DNA from: Nanobdellota archaeon
GTDB lineage: Archaea > Nanobdellota > Nanobdellia > Pacearchaeales > GW2011-AR1
Direction: 5' to 3'
DNA length: 59,174 bases
NCBI GenBank assembly: GCA_018815925.1
Contig: JAHIWS010000016.1
Coordinates: forward strand, 1-59,174
In this document: piece after piece, positions 40,391-48,716 of the stretch
Numbering within the stretch: position 1 is the stretch's first letter
How the letters are laid out: each line of letters begins with the position of its first letter
Translations under genes and position numbers: made by a program
The notes under the pieces: generated by a model
Databases searched by the model: none
What the model was told of the DNA's origin: nothing
The model's input: the letters and a program-made list of their open reading frames with translations, nothing else

Positions 40391-43210
40391 TTATAAGTGG
40401 CTACTTATAGCTATCTCACCTTTTTTATCTTTAATTTTGAAGTCAGTCTTGTTTTTAAATCTTTCCTTGCTAGTTGTAACAATTTCTAGTTTTTTGGAAT
40501 TTGTTCTTTCCTTGAGGAAATTTTTTTGATTTTCTAGTATTTTTTTAAATTTGTCGTCGGTGATTATAAATGTGTCTACTAAATCTTTTTTTTCTAGACC
40601 AAGTTTTTTTCTAAAGGCCTGCACTTTTCTGCTTAATTCCCTAGCATAACCTTCTGCTTCAAGTTCAGGGCTAAGTTTAGTGTCTAGTTTAATTAAAATC
40701 TTTTTCCCTGATTTTATCTCTAATTTTTTAACATTTAATTGAGTTTTAATTATTTCTTTTAATTCATTAGAAATTCTATTTTTTGTGGTAATACTTGCTT
40801 TTGCTAAAGGCCATTTTAATCCTAATTGGGCTTTGTCTCTTGCAGCCAAACCTGCTTCAATAACTTCTAAAACATTTTTTATGTCTTCTTCAATTTTTTT
40901 ATTTATTTTTCTTTCATCAACTTTTGGCCAAGAGCATAAATGAACCGAATTTAGACTAAAAGTTTTTTGATATAAATAATCTGTAATAAAAGGGCAAACT
41001 ATTGAAAACATCTTTAAACAATCTTCATAAATGTTTTCAACAGCATACAAAACTTTTCCAGCATCTTTTGTACTTACTTTTTCCCTTGTAAGTTTAATAT
41101 AAATTCTTGATAAATCCAAGAACAAATTTTCTATTTCTTTGATTATTTCATCAACTCTGTAATTTTTCATGAGGTCTGTGACTTTTTTGATTGTTGAGTT
41201 TTTTCTAGAAATAATATATTTTTCTTCAGTATCTAAATTTTGATTAGATTTTGTTTGTTTTCTTAAATCTAAAATAAATCTTGAGAGATTATCCAAAATA
41301 TTTAGATTTCTTTGTTTAATTTTAATGTCTTCCCAGTTAAAACTAATATTTTCTCCTGCCGGAATCCCACACATATAATATCTTAAAACATCTGCACCAT
41401 ATTTATCAGTGATTTCATAGGGGGAAATTATGTTTCCTAAAGATTTAGACATCTTTATACCCTGATAATCAAAAATCATTCCATGGCAATATACATTTTT
41501 ATATGCACTTTTACCAAAAGCAACAGCAGAACACATTTGTAACATACTAAACCACAATCTTATTTGTTCTGTTGCTTCTAAAATAAAATCAGCAGGAAAA
41601 AAATCAAAATTATTTTTTGTTTTTGGATAATTTAAACAATTCCAGGAAACAGTTCCAGAATCAATCCAAACATCAATTACATCTGGTATTCTAGACATAG
41701 AACCTTTACATTTTTTACATTTTAGTTTAACAGAATCAATCAAAGGTTTGTGCAAATCCTCAGGAATTTTTCCTTCACTTTTCTTTTTTAATTCATCTAA
41801 GCTTCCAATTACTTCTATATTTCCACAACCATCTTTATCGCACATCCAAATAGGTACAGGACATCCCCAGTATCTTTGCCTTGTAATTCCATTATCCTTT
41901 AGATTTTTAATCCACAAATCATAATTTTTAGAGGTAAATTTAGGTTGCCACTTAACATTTTCATTAAATTTTAAAAGTTTTGGAATTAAATCTTCTATTT
42001 TTAAAAACCATTGTTCTGTTGTTCTGAAAACAACAGGTTTTCTGCATCTCCAGCAAGTTGCATATTCATGTTCAATAGGATTTTTTGTTATTAAAATACC
42101 TTTTCTCTCAAACATTTCAATAAATTTATCATCATCTTTTTTTGCTTTTAGTCCTTTAAAAAAATCTTTAAAATTTCCTTTTTCATCTATTGTATTAAAT
42201 GCCTCAATTCCATATTCTTTCCCAACCTCATAATCTTCAGGACCACAACCAGGAGCACAATGAACAAGTCCAGAACCAGATTCTGTATTAACATATTCTT
42301 TACTTAAAATAACAGTATGAATATTTTTACAATTTTTTTTAATGGTTTTATAATTAATTTCATTTTCAAATGGATGTTTATAAGAAAGGCCCTTTAATCT
42401 TTTTCCTTTAAATTTATCAATTATTTTGTATTTTTTATTAATTAATTTCATTAAATTTTTAACCAAATCTTCTGCTAAAATCCAGACCTCATTTTCTACT
42501 TTTATTTCCACATAATTAACATCTGGATTAGCCATTATTGCTAAATTGAAAAAAATTGTCCAAGGAGTTGTTGTCCAGATTATTAAGTATCTTCCATCTT
42601 GAGTTTTAAATTTAAGAAAAATTGAATCATCTTTTAGGGTCTGATATTCTAATTCATGTTTTGCAAGACTTGTTTCACAATCTGAACACCAATGCATAAT
42701 TTTCTTTCCTTTGTAAAGTCTTTTTTGCTCAAATGCTTTTTTTACAAACCACCACTCTCCTTCAATAAAATCACTAGTAATTGGCCAATAAGCATTTTCA
42801 AAATCCATCCATACCCCTAGTCTTTCCAAATCTTTATTCATTAATTTTGCTTTTTCACTTGAAAATTTAATACATTCTTTAATGAATTTTGCTAAGCCAA
42901 ACTTTTCAATAGCTTCCTTGTCTTTAAGTCCAAGTTCTTTTTTAACAGCATTTTCAGTTGGCAGACCATGCATATCATATCCTGCTCTGTCCCAAACATT
43001 GAATCCCATCATTCTTTTATATCTAAGAACAAGATCTTTGATTGAATTGTTCCATGCCTGACCAATATGTATTCTTCCAGAGGTATATGGAGGTCCTTGA
43101 AGAAAATAAAAATTCTTACCTTTTGCATTTTTCTTACGTAACTTTTCAAGTGTTTTTTCCTGCTCCCATGATTTCAAAATTCCTTCTTCAACTTCTTTAA
43201 AATTATACAT
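40391..43210 (-). CDS. ileS: Isoleucyl-tRNA synthetase
   Basis: Charges tRNA-Ile and edits valine. The 939-residue class I enzyme shows the HIGH-type PPYTSGRIHIGQAWNNSIKD, the editing domain (IIWTTTPWTIFFNLAIMANPD, SGSGLVHCAPGCGPEDYEVG), the CRKPVVFRTTEQWFLKI region, YCHGMIFDYQGIKMSKSLGN (KMSKS) and the archaeal C-terminal extension. Two CxxC pairs (CDKDGCGN and CKKCKG) may hold zinc. The length is typical for the archaeal form. Confidence 0.95.
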   Translation of the reverse strand: MYNFKEVEEGILKSWEQEKTLEKLRKKNAKGKNFYFLQGPPYTSGRIHIGQAWNNSIKDLVLRYKRMMGFNVWDRAGYDMHGLPTENAVKKELGLKDKEAIEKFGLAKFIKECIKFSSEKAKLMNKDLERLGVWMDFENAYWPITSDFIEGEWWFVKKAFEQKRLYKGKKIMHWCSDCETSLAKHELEYQTLKDDSIFLKFKTQDGRYLIIWTTTPWTIFFNLAIMANPDVNYVEIKVENEVWILAEDLVKNLMKLINKKYKIIDKFKGKRLKGLSYKHPFENEINYKTIKKNCKNIHTVILSKEYVNTESGSGLVHCAPGCGPEDYEVGKEYGIEAFNTIDEKGNFKDFFKGLKAKKDDDKFIEMFERKGILITKNPIEHEYATCWRCRKPVVFRTTEQWFLKIEDLIPKLLKFNENVKWQPKFTSKNYDLWIKNLKDNGITRQRYWGCPVPIWMCDKDGCGNIEVIGSLDELKKKSEGKIPEDLHKPLIDSVKLKCKKCKGSMSRIPDVIDVWIDSGTVSWNCLNYPKTKNNFDFFPADFILEATEQIRLWFSMLQMCSAVAFGKSAYKNVYCHGMIFDYQGIKMSKSLGNIISPYEITDKYGADVLRYYMCGIPAGENISFNWEDIKIKQRNLNILDNLSRFILDLRKQTKSNQNLDTEEKYIISRKNSTIKKVTDLMKNYRVDEIIKEIENLFLDLSRIYIKLTREKVSTKDAGKVLYAVENIYEDCLKMFSIVCPFITDYLYQKTFSLNSVHLCSWPKVDERKINKKIEEDIKNVLEVIEAGLAARDKAQLGLKWPLAKASITTKNRISNELKEIIKTQLNVKKLEIKSGKKILIKLDTKLSPELEAEGYARELSRKVQAFRKKLGLEKKDLVDTFIITDDKFKKILENQKNFLKERTNSKKLEIVTTSKERFKNKTDFKIKDKKGEIAISSHL

Positions 43211-43290
43211 GTTTTATTAAGAATTAACAAGCTTTTAAAGTTTATTTTTATAGTAGAAAAAATTAAATATCCCTAATTCTTATTTATAAG

Positions 43291-43482
43291 ATGGAAGATA
43301 TAAATAATTTAATAAATAGTTTGCCTGAAAAAGATAGAATCTTGATTCTTAAAAGAACACATGAATCTTGTTATGATGAGAATTGGCTTAGGAGATACGG
43401 TATGAAATATTCAAATCCTGATATTGAAAAAGCAAAAAGAATAATTTATAATCAGTTTTTAGGTTCAAGACAGGTTAATTGA
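43291..43482 (+). CDS. Small unknown protein (63 aa)
   Basis: Starts MEDINNLINSLPEKDRILIL just after a TTATTTATAAG box, so the message is probably leaderless. The single domain is helical and slightly basic with no known motif. It lies in the divergent interval after ileS and converges with dphB. Confidence 0.5.
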   Translation: MEDINNLINSLPEKDRILILKRTHESCYDENWLRRYGMKYSNPDIEKAKRIIYNQFLGSRQVN

Positions 43483-43486
43483 ATAA

Positions 43487-44203
43487 TTATTTCTCCAACC
43501 CTTCTAATATTTCTTTTTCAATAAAATGCAATTTACTTGGAATAATAATGCAATAGGGCTTTTGAACTTTTAAGTTATTAAGATTATCCAAATTATCATA
43601 AAAAATTCCACTATGTTTTGTTCCTAGTCTTGAACATACAATGATCTTGTTTAATTTAAGATTAAAATTTTTTGTAACTATTTTTAATTGATTTAATGCA
43701 TCTTTAAATTCTAAACCAATATCAACAAGAATTAAACTATGGGCATTTATCTTTTGATTATCTTTAATAGTTTTTATAAAACTAGTAGGCTCATAATTTG
43801 TTTTCCATCCAGGCATACTTGCTATTTTCCCAAATTTATAAAGTTGTAGACCAGTTTCTGCAATTGCATCAAATACAGAAGCATTATAAATTACCTTGTA
43901 TCTTATTCCAGATACTTTTGCTTCTTGGATTAGGGCTATATGGGTTGTAGCAAATAAAGGACTTCCATATATAAGTAGAGCAACATCCATTTTTTTAGCT
44001 TCATCAACAAGACCCAAATTCTCAACTTTTTCTCTATCAGCAGGAATAATCTTTTTATTAATTAATTCTTGTAGTTCTTCTTTAGCATATGGAAAATCAA
44101 CTGTATAAGTTTCAAGATAAATTCTTTTACAACGCTTAGCTACCTCTAATCCAAACTTAGATATACCATCAATATTGAGTCCTAGACCTATTAAATATAA
44201 CAT
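43487..44203 (-). CDS. dphB: Diphthine synthase
   Basis: An AdoMet-dependent methyltransferase that makes the diphthine intermediate on elongation factor 2, an archaeal/eukaryotic modification. The 238-residue protein begins MLYLIGLGLNIDGISKFGLE and has the tetrapyrrole-methylase fold features AKKMDVALLIYGSPLFATTH and the NASVFDAIAETGLQLYKFGK segment specific to this family, then HSLILVDIGLEFKDAL. It places the organism in Archaea. Confidence 0.93.
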   Translation of the reverse strand: MLYLIGLGLNIDGISKFGLEVAKRCKRIYLETYTVDFPYAKEELQELINKKIIPADREKVENLGLVDEAKKMDVALLIYGSPLFATTHIALIQEAKVSGIRYKVIYNASVFDAIAETGLQLYKFGKIASMPGWKTNYEPTSFIKTIKDNQKINAHSLILVDIGLEFKDALNQLKIVTKNFNLKLNKIIVCSRLGTKHSGIFYDNLDNLNNLKVQKPYCIIIPSKLHFIEKEILEGLEK

Positions 44204-44212
44204 GTTTTCATT

Positions 44213-44542
44213 TTATTTTTTATTTAAGAAAGATTCATAATTTTTAACTTCATCAAGAGTGATTGTTTTATAAGGAGGATTTTTATCCATTGCCACTGCA
44301 ATTTTTTTAACACAAATTGGGGTATAAATTTCCAATATTTTTTCTGTACTGGTTTTTTCTGTTTTTTTTATTTTTGTTTGTGTACCACCCCCACAATACC
44401 TTGCTGATAAGTTTATTATTCTTTTTCTAACTTCAGGTGAACAAGCATATCCCTCTAAATCAGTTAATTTAGGTGAAGGAGTTGTGCATCCAGCTAATGT
44501 TAACAAAATTACTCCTACTACTAAATTTTTTAGATTTGTCAT
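44213..44542 (-). CDS. Small lipoprotein-like exported protein
   Basis: The N-terminus MTNLKNLVVGVILLTLAGCTTPSP is a lipoprotein signal with the lipobox LAGC; Cys would be lipid-modified. The mature part is about 90 residues with three further Cys and a basic centre (KRIINLSARYCGGG). Function unknown. It follows dphB closely on the same strand. Confidence 0.6.
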   Translation of the reverse strand: MTNLKNLVVGVILLTLAGCTTPSPKLTDLEGYACSPEVRKRIINLSARYCGGGTQTKIKKTEKTSTEKILEIYTPICVKKIAVAMDKNPPYKTITLDEVKNYESFLNKK

Positions 44543-44581
44543 AAAAAATTAAGAAAAATACACTTTATAAGGTGTTTGCTC

Positions 44582-44812
44582 TTAAAACTTTCTTGATGAA
44601 GAAGCCTGTTTTTCCCCATACATTCTACGCAATCTATAAAGACGATTTTCAAATTTCTTGGTTGGATAATCTAATCTATCATATAATCTTTGAGCCTTAT
44701 TTAAATATTTTAATGCTAATTCAGAATTTTTTTCTATTTCTTTTTCAGCCTCCCTAAAAGCCTTTATGAGTTCTTTTGCTCCCCTCTTTTTAAAAATTTC
44801 ACCTAGATTCAT
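44582..44812 (-). CDS. Small helical protein (76 aa), unknown
   Basis: MNLGEIFKKRGAKELIKAFR, then EAEKEIEKNSELALKYLNKA, suggests two or three helices rather like one TPR unit, followed by a basic tail. No recognised family. It is on the same strand as the lipoprotein gene, 39 bases upstream. Confidence 0.5.
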   Translation of the reverse strand: MNLGEIFKKRGAKELIKAFREAEKEIEKNSELALKYLNKAQRLYDRLDYPTKKFENRLYRLRRMYGEKQASSSRKF

Positions 44813-44860
44813 AAAATAATAAACATAAAAACTATATAAAATTTTATGTAGTAAAGATAG

Positions 44861-45097
44861 TTATTTTTTAAAACTCCTGCTAGTAACAATTGCTATAAAA
44901 AGAAAACTAAAAAGTAAAACATCATTTCCAAAAAAAAGACTTAGAACAGCTCCAACAACACAAATAATTATTATTAATTTAAACCAGATTTGTCCTGCTT
45001 TTAGTTCTTCTTTTGTTATTTTACCAAGCCAATTTCCAATAATAATACCAATTAAAAGAAGAATAATGCCCACTACAAATTTTATCACTTCTAGCAT
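44861..45097 (-). CDS. Small membrane protein (78 aa)
   Basis: Three hydrophobic helices cover most of the protein (VIKFVVGIILLLIGIIIGNW, WFKLIIIICVVGAVLSLFFG, VLLFSFLFIAIVTS) with a short charged loop between the first two. Unknown function; it starts close to and divergent from dtdA. Confidence 0.55.
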   Translation of the reverse strand: MLEVIKFVVGIILLLIGIIIGNWLGKITKEELKAGQIWFKLIIIICVVGAVLSLFFGNDVLLFSFLFIAIVTSRSFKK

Positions 45098-45133
45098 GAT
45101 AATATTTAATAAGAAGAGTTTTTATATTTAATT

Positions 45134-45961
45134 ATGTATCAAAAATATCTTATTATAGCATGCAAGAAAAATCCAGCAGCAACCAATATAACAACTGCGC
45201 TTTCTCAGTTCAGAAAAAATCCTCTTTTAGCAGGAATAAATAGGGGTCCTAGTTTTGATTTTTATCTTACAGAAGAAGAAGTTCTCTTTGACGAAAATCT
45301 TGATTTAGAAAGAATAAACAAATATGATTTTGTGATTTTTCCTTGTACACACAAATCAGAACAAGGAACAAAGTCTCTTTCAATTCATGCCCCGGGTAAT
45401 TGGCGTAGTGCAGATTTTGGAGGAAAGCAGGGAAAAGTATGTCCTAGTTCTGCTTTATTTCAAAAATTTATGTTTGAAAAACTAAGAGCTAATATAGGAA
45501 AATTCAATTTAGAAGGTTTTGAAGTAACTTTAGAATGTACTCATCACGGACCTTTAATCAATAAGCCATGTGTTTTTATTGAAATAGGATCTAGTGAAAA
45601 TGAGTGGTCAAACAGGAGGGCAGGATTTGTTATTGCTAAAACAATTTCAGAAACAATTGAAAGATTTAAACCAAACCAATACAGGGAAGTAGCAATTGGA
45701 ATTGGGGGCCCTCATTATTGCCCTAATTTTAATAAAATACAATTAAAATCTAATGTTGCCATTTCACATATAATCCCTAATTATGTTACACCAATCACAG
45801 AAGAAATGATTCATGAAGCAGTTGACAAAACACTTGAAGAGGTAGATTTTGCTGTTGTTGATTGGAAAGGACTCGGAACTTCAGAACAAAGACAACAAGT
45901 TTTAGATATTTTGGATAAGATGTACATTAACTGGAAAAGAACTTCTGAGGTTGATAAGTGA
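45134..45961 (+). CDS. dtdA: D-aminoacyl-tRNA deacylase (archaeal DTD2 type)
   Basis: Removes D-amino acids wrongly attached to tRNA. The 275-residue protein carries the family segments DFVIFPCTHKSEQGTKSLSI, HAPGNWRSADFGGKQGKVCP, LECTHHGPLINKPCVFIEIG and GIGGPHYCPNF, which include the conserved metal- and tRNA-binding His, Glu and Cys residues. It is restricted to archaea and plants. The ATG is a few bases after a TTTATATTTAA box, so the mRNA is probably leaderless. Confidence 0.93.
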   Translation: MYQKYLIIACKKNPAATNITTALSQFRKNPLLAGINRGPSFDFYLTEEEVLFDENLDLERINKYDFVIFPCTHKSEQGTKSLSIHAPGNWRSADFGGKQGKVCPSSALFQKFMFEKLRANIGKFNLEGFEVTLECTHHGPLINKPCVFIEIGSSENEWSNRRAGFVIAKTISETIERFKPNQYREVAIGIGGPHYCPNFNKIQLKSNVAISHIIPNYVTPITEEMIHEAVDKTLEEVDFAVVDWKGLGTSEQRQQVLDILDKMYINWKRTSEVDK

Positions 45962-45993
45962 ACCTTTAAATAATATTTTTTCTTGTACAAATT

Positions 45994-46584
45994 ATGGAAG
46001 AATATTTGAAAAAGAGGTTAAAATCAGTTGATTATAAAACAAGAAGAAAAATTGAAAAACTCTTTAAAGAAATGAATGAGTCCATCTCCCTGCTTTTTGA
46101 TATTGCAACAAGAGATGAAAAAACAGGTTTATATAATGACAAATTTTTTAATACAGAATTAGAAATGGAAATTGAAAAAGCACAAAGAGGTAAACAAAAA
46201 TTATCTTTAGTAATCACTGATATTGATTACTTTAAAAAAATAAATGATAAATACGGGCATATTAAGGCTGATGAGTTACTCTATAAATTAGCAAAAGTTA
46301 TCCAAAAACAAATTCGTAAATCTGATATTGCTGCTAGGTTTGGAGGGGAGGAATTTGTAATTTTACTGCCAGAAACTTCTTTAACAAAAGCAAAAAAACT
46401 TTGTATTAGATTAAGAAATGCAATTCATAAAGATAAAGTTCTTAAAAAACATGGTTTGACTGTGAGTGGTGGAATTACTCAATTTAGAAAAAAAGATAAT
46501 AAGAAAGCCTTTAAATCTAGATCTGATAAGGCTTTGTACCAAGCAAAAAAACAAGGAAGAGATGAGTTTGTTGTGTTAGGGTGA
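45994..46584 (+). CDS. GGDEF protein, predicted diguanylate cyclase
   Basis: The 196-residue protein has a short helical N-terminus and then a complete GGDEF domain: TGLYNDKFF, ITDIDYFKKINDKYGHIKADELL (metal and base-binding), and the active-site motif RFGGEEF. The inhibitory I-site RxxD (RKSD) lies exactly five residues before GGEEF. The end SDKALYQAKKQGRDEF is standard. All catalytic residues are present, so c-di-GMP synthesis is predicted, which is rare in Archaea. No EAL or HD-GYP protein is in the window. It may have been acquired from bacteria. Confidence 0.88.
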   Translation: MEEYLKKRLKSVDYKTRRKIEKLFKEMNESISLLFDIATRDEKTGLYNDKFFNTELEMEIEKAQRGKQKLSLVITDIDYFKKINDKYGHIKADELLYKLAKVIQKQIRKSDIAARFGGEEFVILLPETSLTKAKKLCIRLRNAIHKDKVLKKHGLTVSGGITQFRKKDNKKAFKSRSDKALYQAKKQGRDEFVVLG

Positions 46585-46589
46585 GATAA

Positions 46590-47038
46590 GGGAAATTTAT
46601 TTTAGATCTTTCAAGGAAATTAAAAATCCAACTTAAACCTTTTTGTAAAAAAGTAGAAATTGCTGGAAGTATTAGGCGCAAAGACAAAAAACCAGTAGAT
46701 GTTGATATTGTTTTAATTCCTAAAGAAAAAGAAAAAATTATTGAATTTTTAAATAAAAAAGGAGAATTTATTTCTGGTGGAGAAAAAAAAGATAGTTTTA
46801 AGATTCAAGGTGTAAAAGTTGAATTATATTTTACAACTCCTGAAAGTTGGGGGCAACTCTTTTAGCTTTTTCTAGTGAAAAAGGAGCTGCAATTAGGTTA
46901 AGGATGATTGCTAAAAGAAAAGGGCTTCATTTAAATCAGTATGGTCTTTACAAAAATAAAAAACTTCTAGCAGGTCGTACAGAAAAAGATATTTATAATG
47001 CACTAGGCAGAGTCTATAAAGAACCAGAAGATAGATAA
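46590..47038 (+). pseudogene. PolX-like nucleotidyltransferase fragment with frameshift
   Basis: The first part (KKVEIAGSIRRKDKKPVDVDIVLIPKE) is the palm of family X DNA polymerases with GS...R and DVD catalytic Asp residues, and the second (LLAFSSEKGAAIRLRMIAKRKGLHLNQYGLY, AGRTEKDIYNALGRVYKEPEDR) is the following thumb. The parts are in different frames, joined at a run of five G near 46849; one extra G restores a continuous protein (ESWGATLLAF). No ATG precedes the palm, so the N-terminal lyase part is absent. This is either a decaying gene or a homopolymer sequencing error in a small PolX-like enzyme. Confidence 0.75.
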
Positions 47039-47096
47039 AACTCCCACATTCAAAAACAGAACTTTTGGTGAATGTTCTCTTGAACTAAAGTTCAAC

Positions 47097-47266
47097 GCCC
47101 TGAGCAGGAATCGAACCTGCGAGCCCAAAGGGCCCAGATGTTTGCTTTTGCTTCCATAGGAGGCAAAGAAAGAAACAACTTTCCGTGCCGAAAAGGAAGG
47201 GTTGTGAAGGGGAACTTTGGTTCCTATCATTAGCAATCTGGTGCAATACCATTATGCGATCAGGGC
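47097..47266 (-). tRNA. tRNA-Ser(GCU) with 91-nt intron
   Basis: Acceptor GCCCTGA/TCAGGGC, T arm GCAGG-TTCGATT-CCTGC, variable stem GCCC/GGGC (class II), anticodon stem CCAGA/TCTGG with loop TTGCTAA, giving anticodon GCT. An intron of about 91 nt (47140..47230) interrupts the loop after base 37. The D stem is short (GCA/TGC). Confidence 0.8.
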
Positions 47267-47310
47267 ATAATAAAATAATATAATTTTAGCTTATAAATAT
47301 TAGCAATCCA

Positions 47311-47616
47311 TTAGAATTTGTATAACACTTTATTAAAGTTTTCTATCTTGCCTTTCTTGACCTCAATACCTTCTTTTTTTAATAGCTTAATTTTCTTTTT
47401 AACCCCAGATGCAAAATCTCCAACTTGTCCATTACTCTTAACAACTCTATGACAAGGCACTTTTGGCCAATTAGGGTTTTTATTCATAGCTGTTCCAACA
47501 GCTCTATATGCTTTACAATTTAATGCTTTTGCTAACTCGCCATAAGTTGTTACTTTTCCTTTTGGAACTTTTGATGTTAGTTTGTATATTTTCTCAGAAA
47601 AAGATTTAGAATTCAT
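47311..47616 (-). CDS. ogt: Methylated-DNA-protein cysteine methyltransferase (or alkyltransferase-like)
   Basis: Directly reverses O6-alkylguanine by moving the alkyl group to its own Cys. The 101-residue protein is the C-terminal catalytic domain only: KVPKGKVTTYGELAKALNCKAYRAVGTAMNKNPNWPKVPCHRVV with the active-site PCHRV, Arg finger in RAVGTAM, and Asn hinge. The N-terminal domain of full-length enzymes is missing, as in many small archaeal forms. It shares an overlapping stop/start with the DUF1653 gene. Confidence 0.9.
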   Translation of the reverse strand: MNSKSFSEKIYKLTSKVPKGKVTTYGELAKALNCKAYRAVGTAMNKNPNWPKVPCHRVVKSNGQVGDFASGVKKKIKLLKKEGIEVKKGKIENFNKVLYKF

Positions 47617-47900
47617 TGAATTGTTCCTAATAATGTAAATCTTTTAACTTTTTCTCCAGCTTTAAATTTTTTGTTTTTATAGTTCATATTTTTTTGAAAT
47701 GTTTTATATCCACAAAATTCTTCTAAACTCCTATGCCATGTTTCTTCTTCTGGATAATTTTTTCCTCTATAAACTTGCTTATAAATTACAATTTTTTTAC
47801 TACGATCTTGTGGATAATCACTATTTCTAGAAACAGCAATTACTAAATATTTTCCACCTTTATAGTGTCTATAAAGTTCTCCAGGTACAGGGGTGCTCAT
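47613..47900 (-). CDS. DUF1653 protein
   Basis: The 95-residue product shows the DUF1653 pattern VPGELYRHYKGGKYLVIAVSR, YPQDRSKKIVIYKQVY, and TWHRSLEEFCGY. The domain is small and beta-rich with unknown biochemical role, common in bacteria. Here it is joined by a four-base overlap to the alkyltransferase gene, which hints at a link with DNA repair or nucleotide chemistry. The final Lys-rich part (MNYKNKKFKAGEKVKRFTLL) is an extension beyond the usual domain end. Confidence 0.85.
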   Translation of the reverse strand: MSTPVPGELYRHYKGGKYLVIAVSRNSDYPQDRSKKIVIYKQVYRGKNYPEEETWHRSLEEFCGYKTFQKNMNYKNKKFKAGEKVKRFTLLGTIQ

Positions 47901-47941
47901 ATAATATTAAGTTTTTTGATATTTTTAAAAATTGCGAAGCT

Positions 47942-48349
47942 CTAATCCAGAGGCCAAAAATATGGTAGATCACTTTTTTCTTTCCATTTAAATTTTGAAT
48001 AGTATTCTTTGTTTTTTCTTAATAAATTGCTTCTGTGAGAGGAATGAAATTTTTTATTTCCCAACCACTTAGGAATAATTATTTTTCCTTTTATAATTTC
48101 AAGCTTCATCGTATTTTTATAACCTTTTGAAATCCAAAGTTTTACAGATTTGTTAAAATATAATTTAAGTGCATTTTCATATCCTTTCCATATTTTTACA
48201 GCAGGATGATTTCTCCATCCTCTTGTTTTTGTTTTATTAAGAAGAATATTAAGAATTTGGTAGGATTCTACTCTTTGTTTTCCAAGTCTTTGTCTATCTA
48301 AACTTTTTAGAGATTTCTTTAAATTTGGATAGGGTAAAAATGTTTGCAT
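47942..48349 (-). CDS. Pyrimidine-dimer glycosylase-like protein (MSMEG_6728 family)
   Basis: The 135-residue protein begins MQTFLPYPNLKKSLKSLDRQ and continues RLGKQRVESYQILNIL, with the invariant LDRQRLGKQRVE of the family; HPAVKIWKGYENALKLYFN and FHSSHRSNLLRKNKEYYSKF also match. Members are annotated as pyrimidine dimer DNA glycosylases related to T4 endonuclease V, but biochemical proof for this branch is thin. It lies with the alkyltransferase in a small repair gene group on one strand. Confidence 0.82.
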   Translation of the reverse strand: MQTFLPYPNLKKSLKSLDRQRLGKQRVESYQILNILLNKTKTRGWRNHPAVKIWKGYENALKLYFNKSVKLWISKGYKNTMKLEIIKGKIIIPKWLGNKKFHSSHRSNLLRKNKEYYSKFKWKEKSDLPYFWPLD

Positions 48350-48360
48350 TTTAAAAATGA

Positions 48361-48381
48361 AAATAGCGCGGGCAGGATTTG
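48361..48381 (-). repeat. 21-nt copy of the initiator tRNA 3' end
   Basis: The bases AAATAGCGCGGGCAGGATTTG at 48361..48381 are the same as 48462..48482, which contain the 3' end of tRNA-Met plus four flanking bases. The copy lies 101 bases away, on the 3' side of the tRNA. It resembles an attachment-site scar left by an element that has since been lost; nothing gene-like lies in between. Confidence 0.6.
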
Positions 48382-48465
48382 GGCCTCACAGCTGAACAAT
48401 GCTCGACCTGCATTTCAAAACAAGTTTGAAACACAAACCAAGGTTCAAATTTAATTAGTATAAAT

Positions 48466-48619
48466 AGCGCGGGCAGGATTTGAACCATGCGACCTTCGGG
48501 TTTCCTATGCAAGAGCGTAGGAATGAAAGATCCACGATCTTACTTATGGGCCCGACGAGCACTCCAGATTGAGCTCCACAAAATTCTTTCAAACTTTAGC
48601 AGATCTGCTCCACCGCGCT
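48466..48619 (-). tRNA. Initiator tRNA-Met(CAU) with two probable introns
   Basis: Hallmarks of the initiator are the A1-U72 end (AGCGCGG/CCGCGCT) and the GGG-CCCATAA-CCC anticodon arm. One intron of 43 nt (48502..48544) is at the canonical site after base 37. A second insert of about 35 nt (near 48565..48599), bordered by ATCTG repeats, lies in the D loop; without it the D arm is GAGCA/TGCTC with a normal loop. The T stem (GCATGG/CCTGC) has one bulged T. The mature tRNA would be 76 nt. Confidence 0.78.
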
Positions 48620-48716
48620 ATATTAGTTAAGAAGGAATTTTCCTTATAAAGGTTTGTTTTTTAAGAATCTTTTAGTAGTAACTATATTTAATAAAAGGAA
48701 AAGTGTAAATAAGTAT

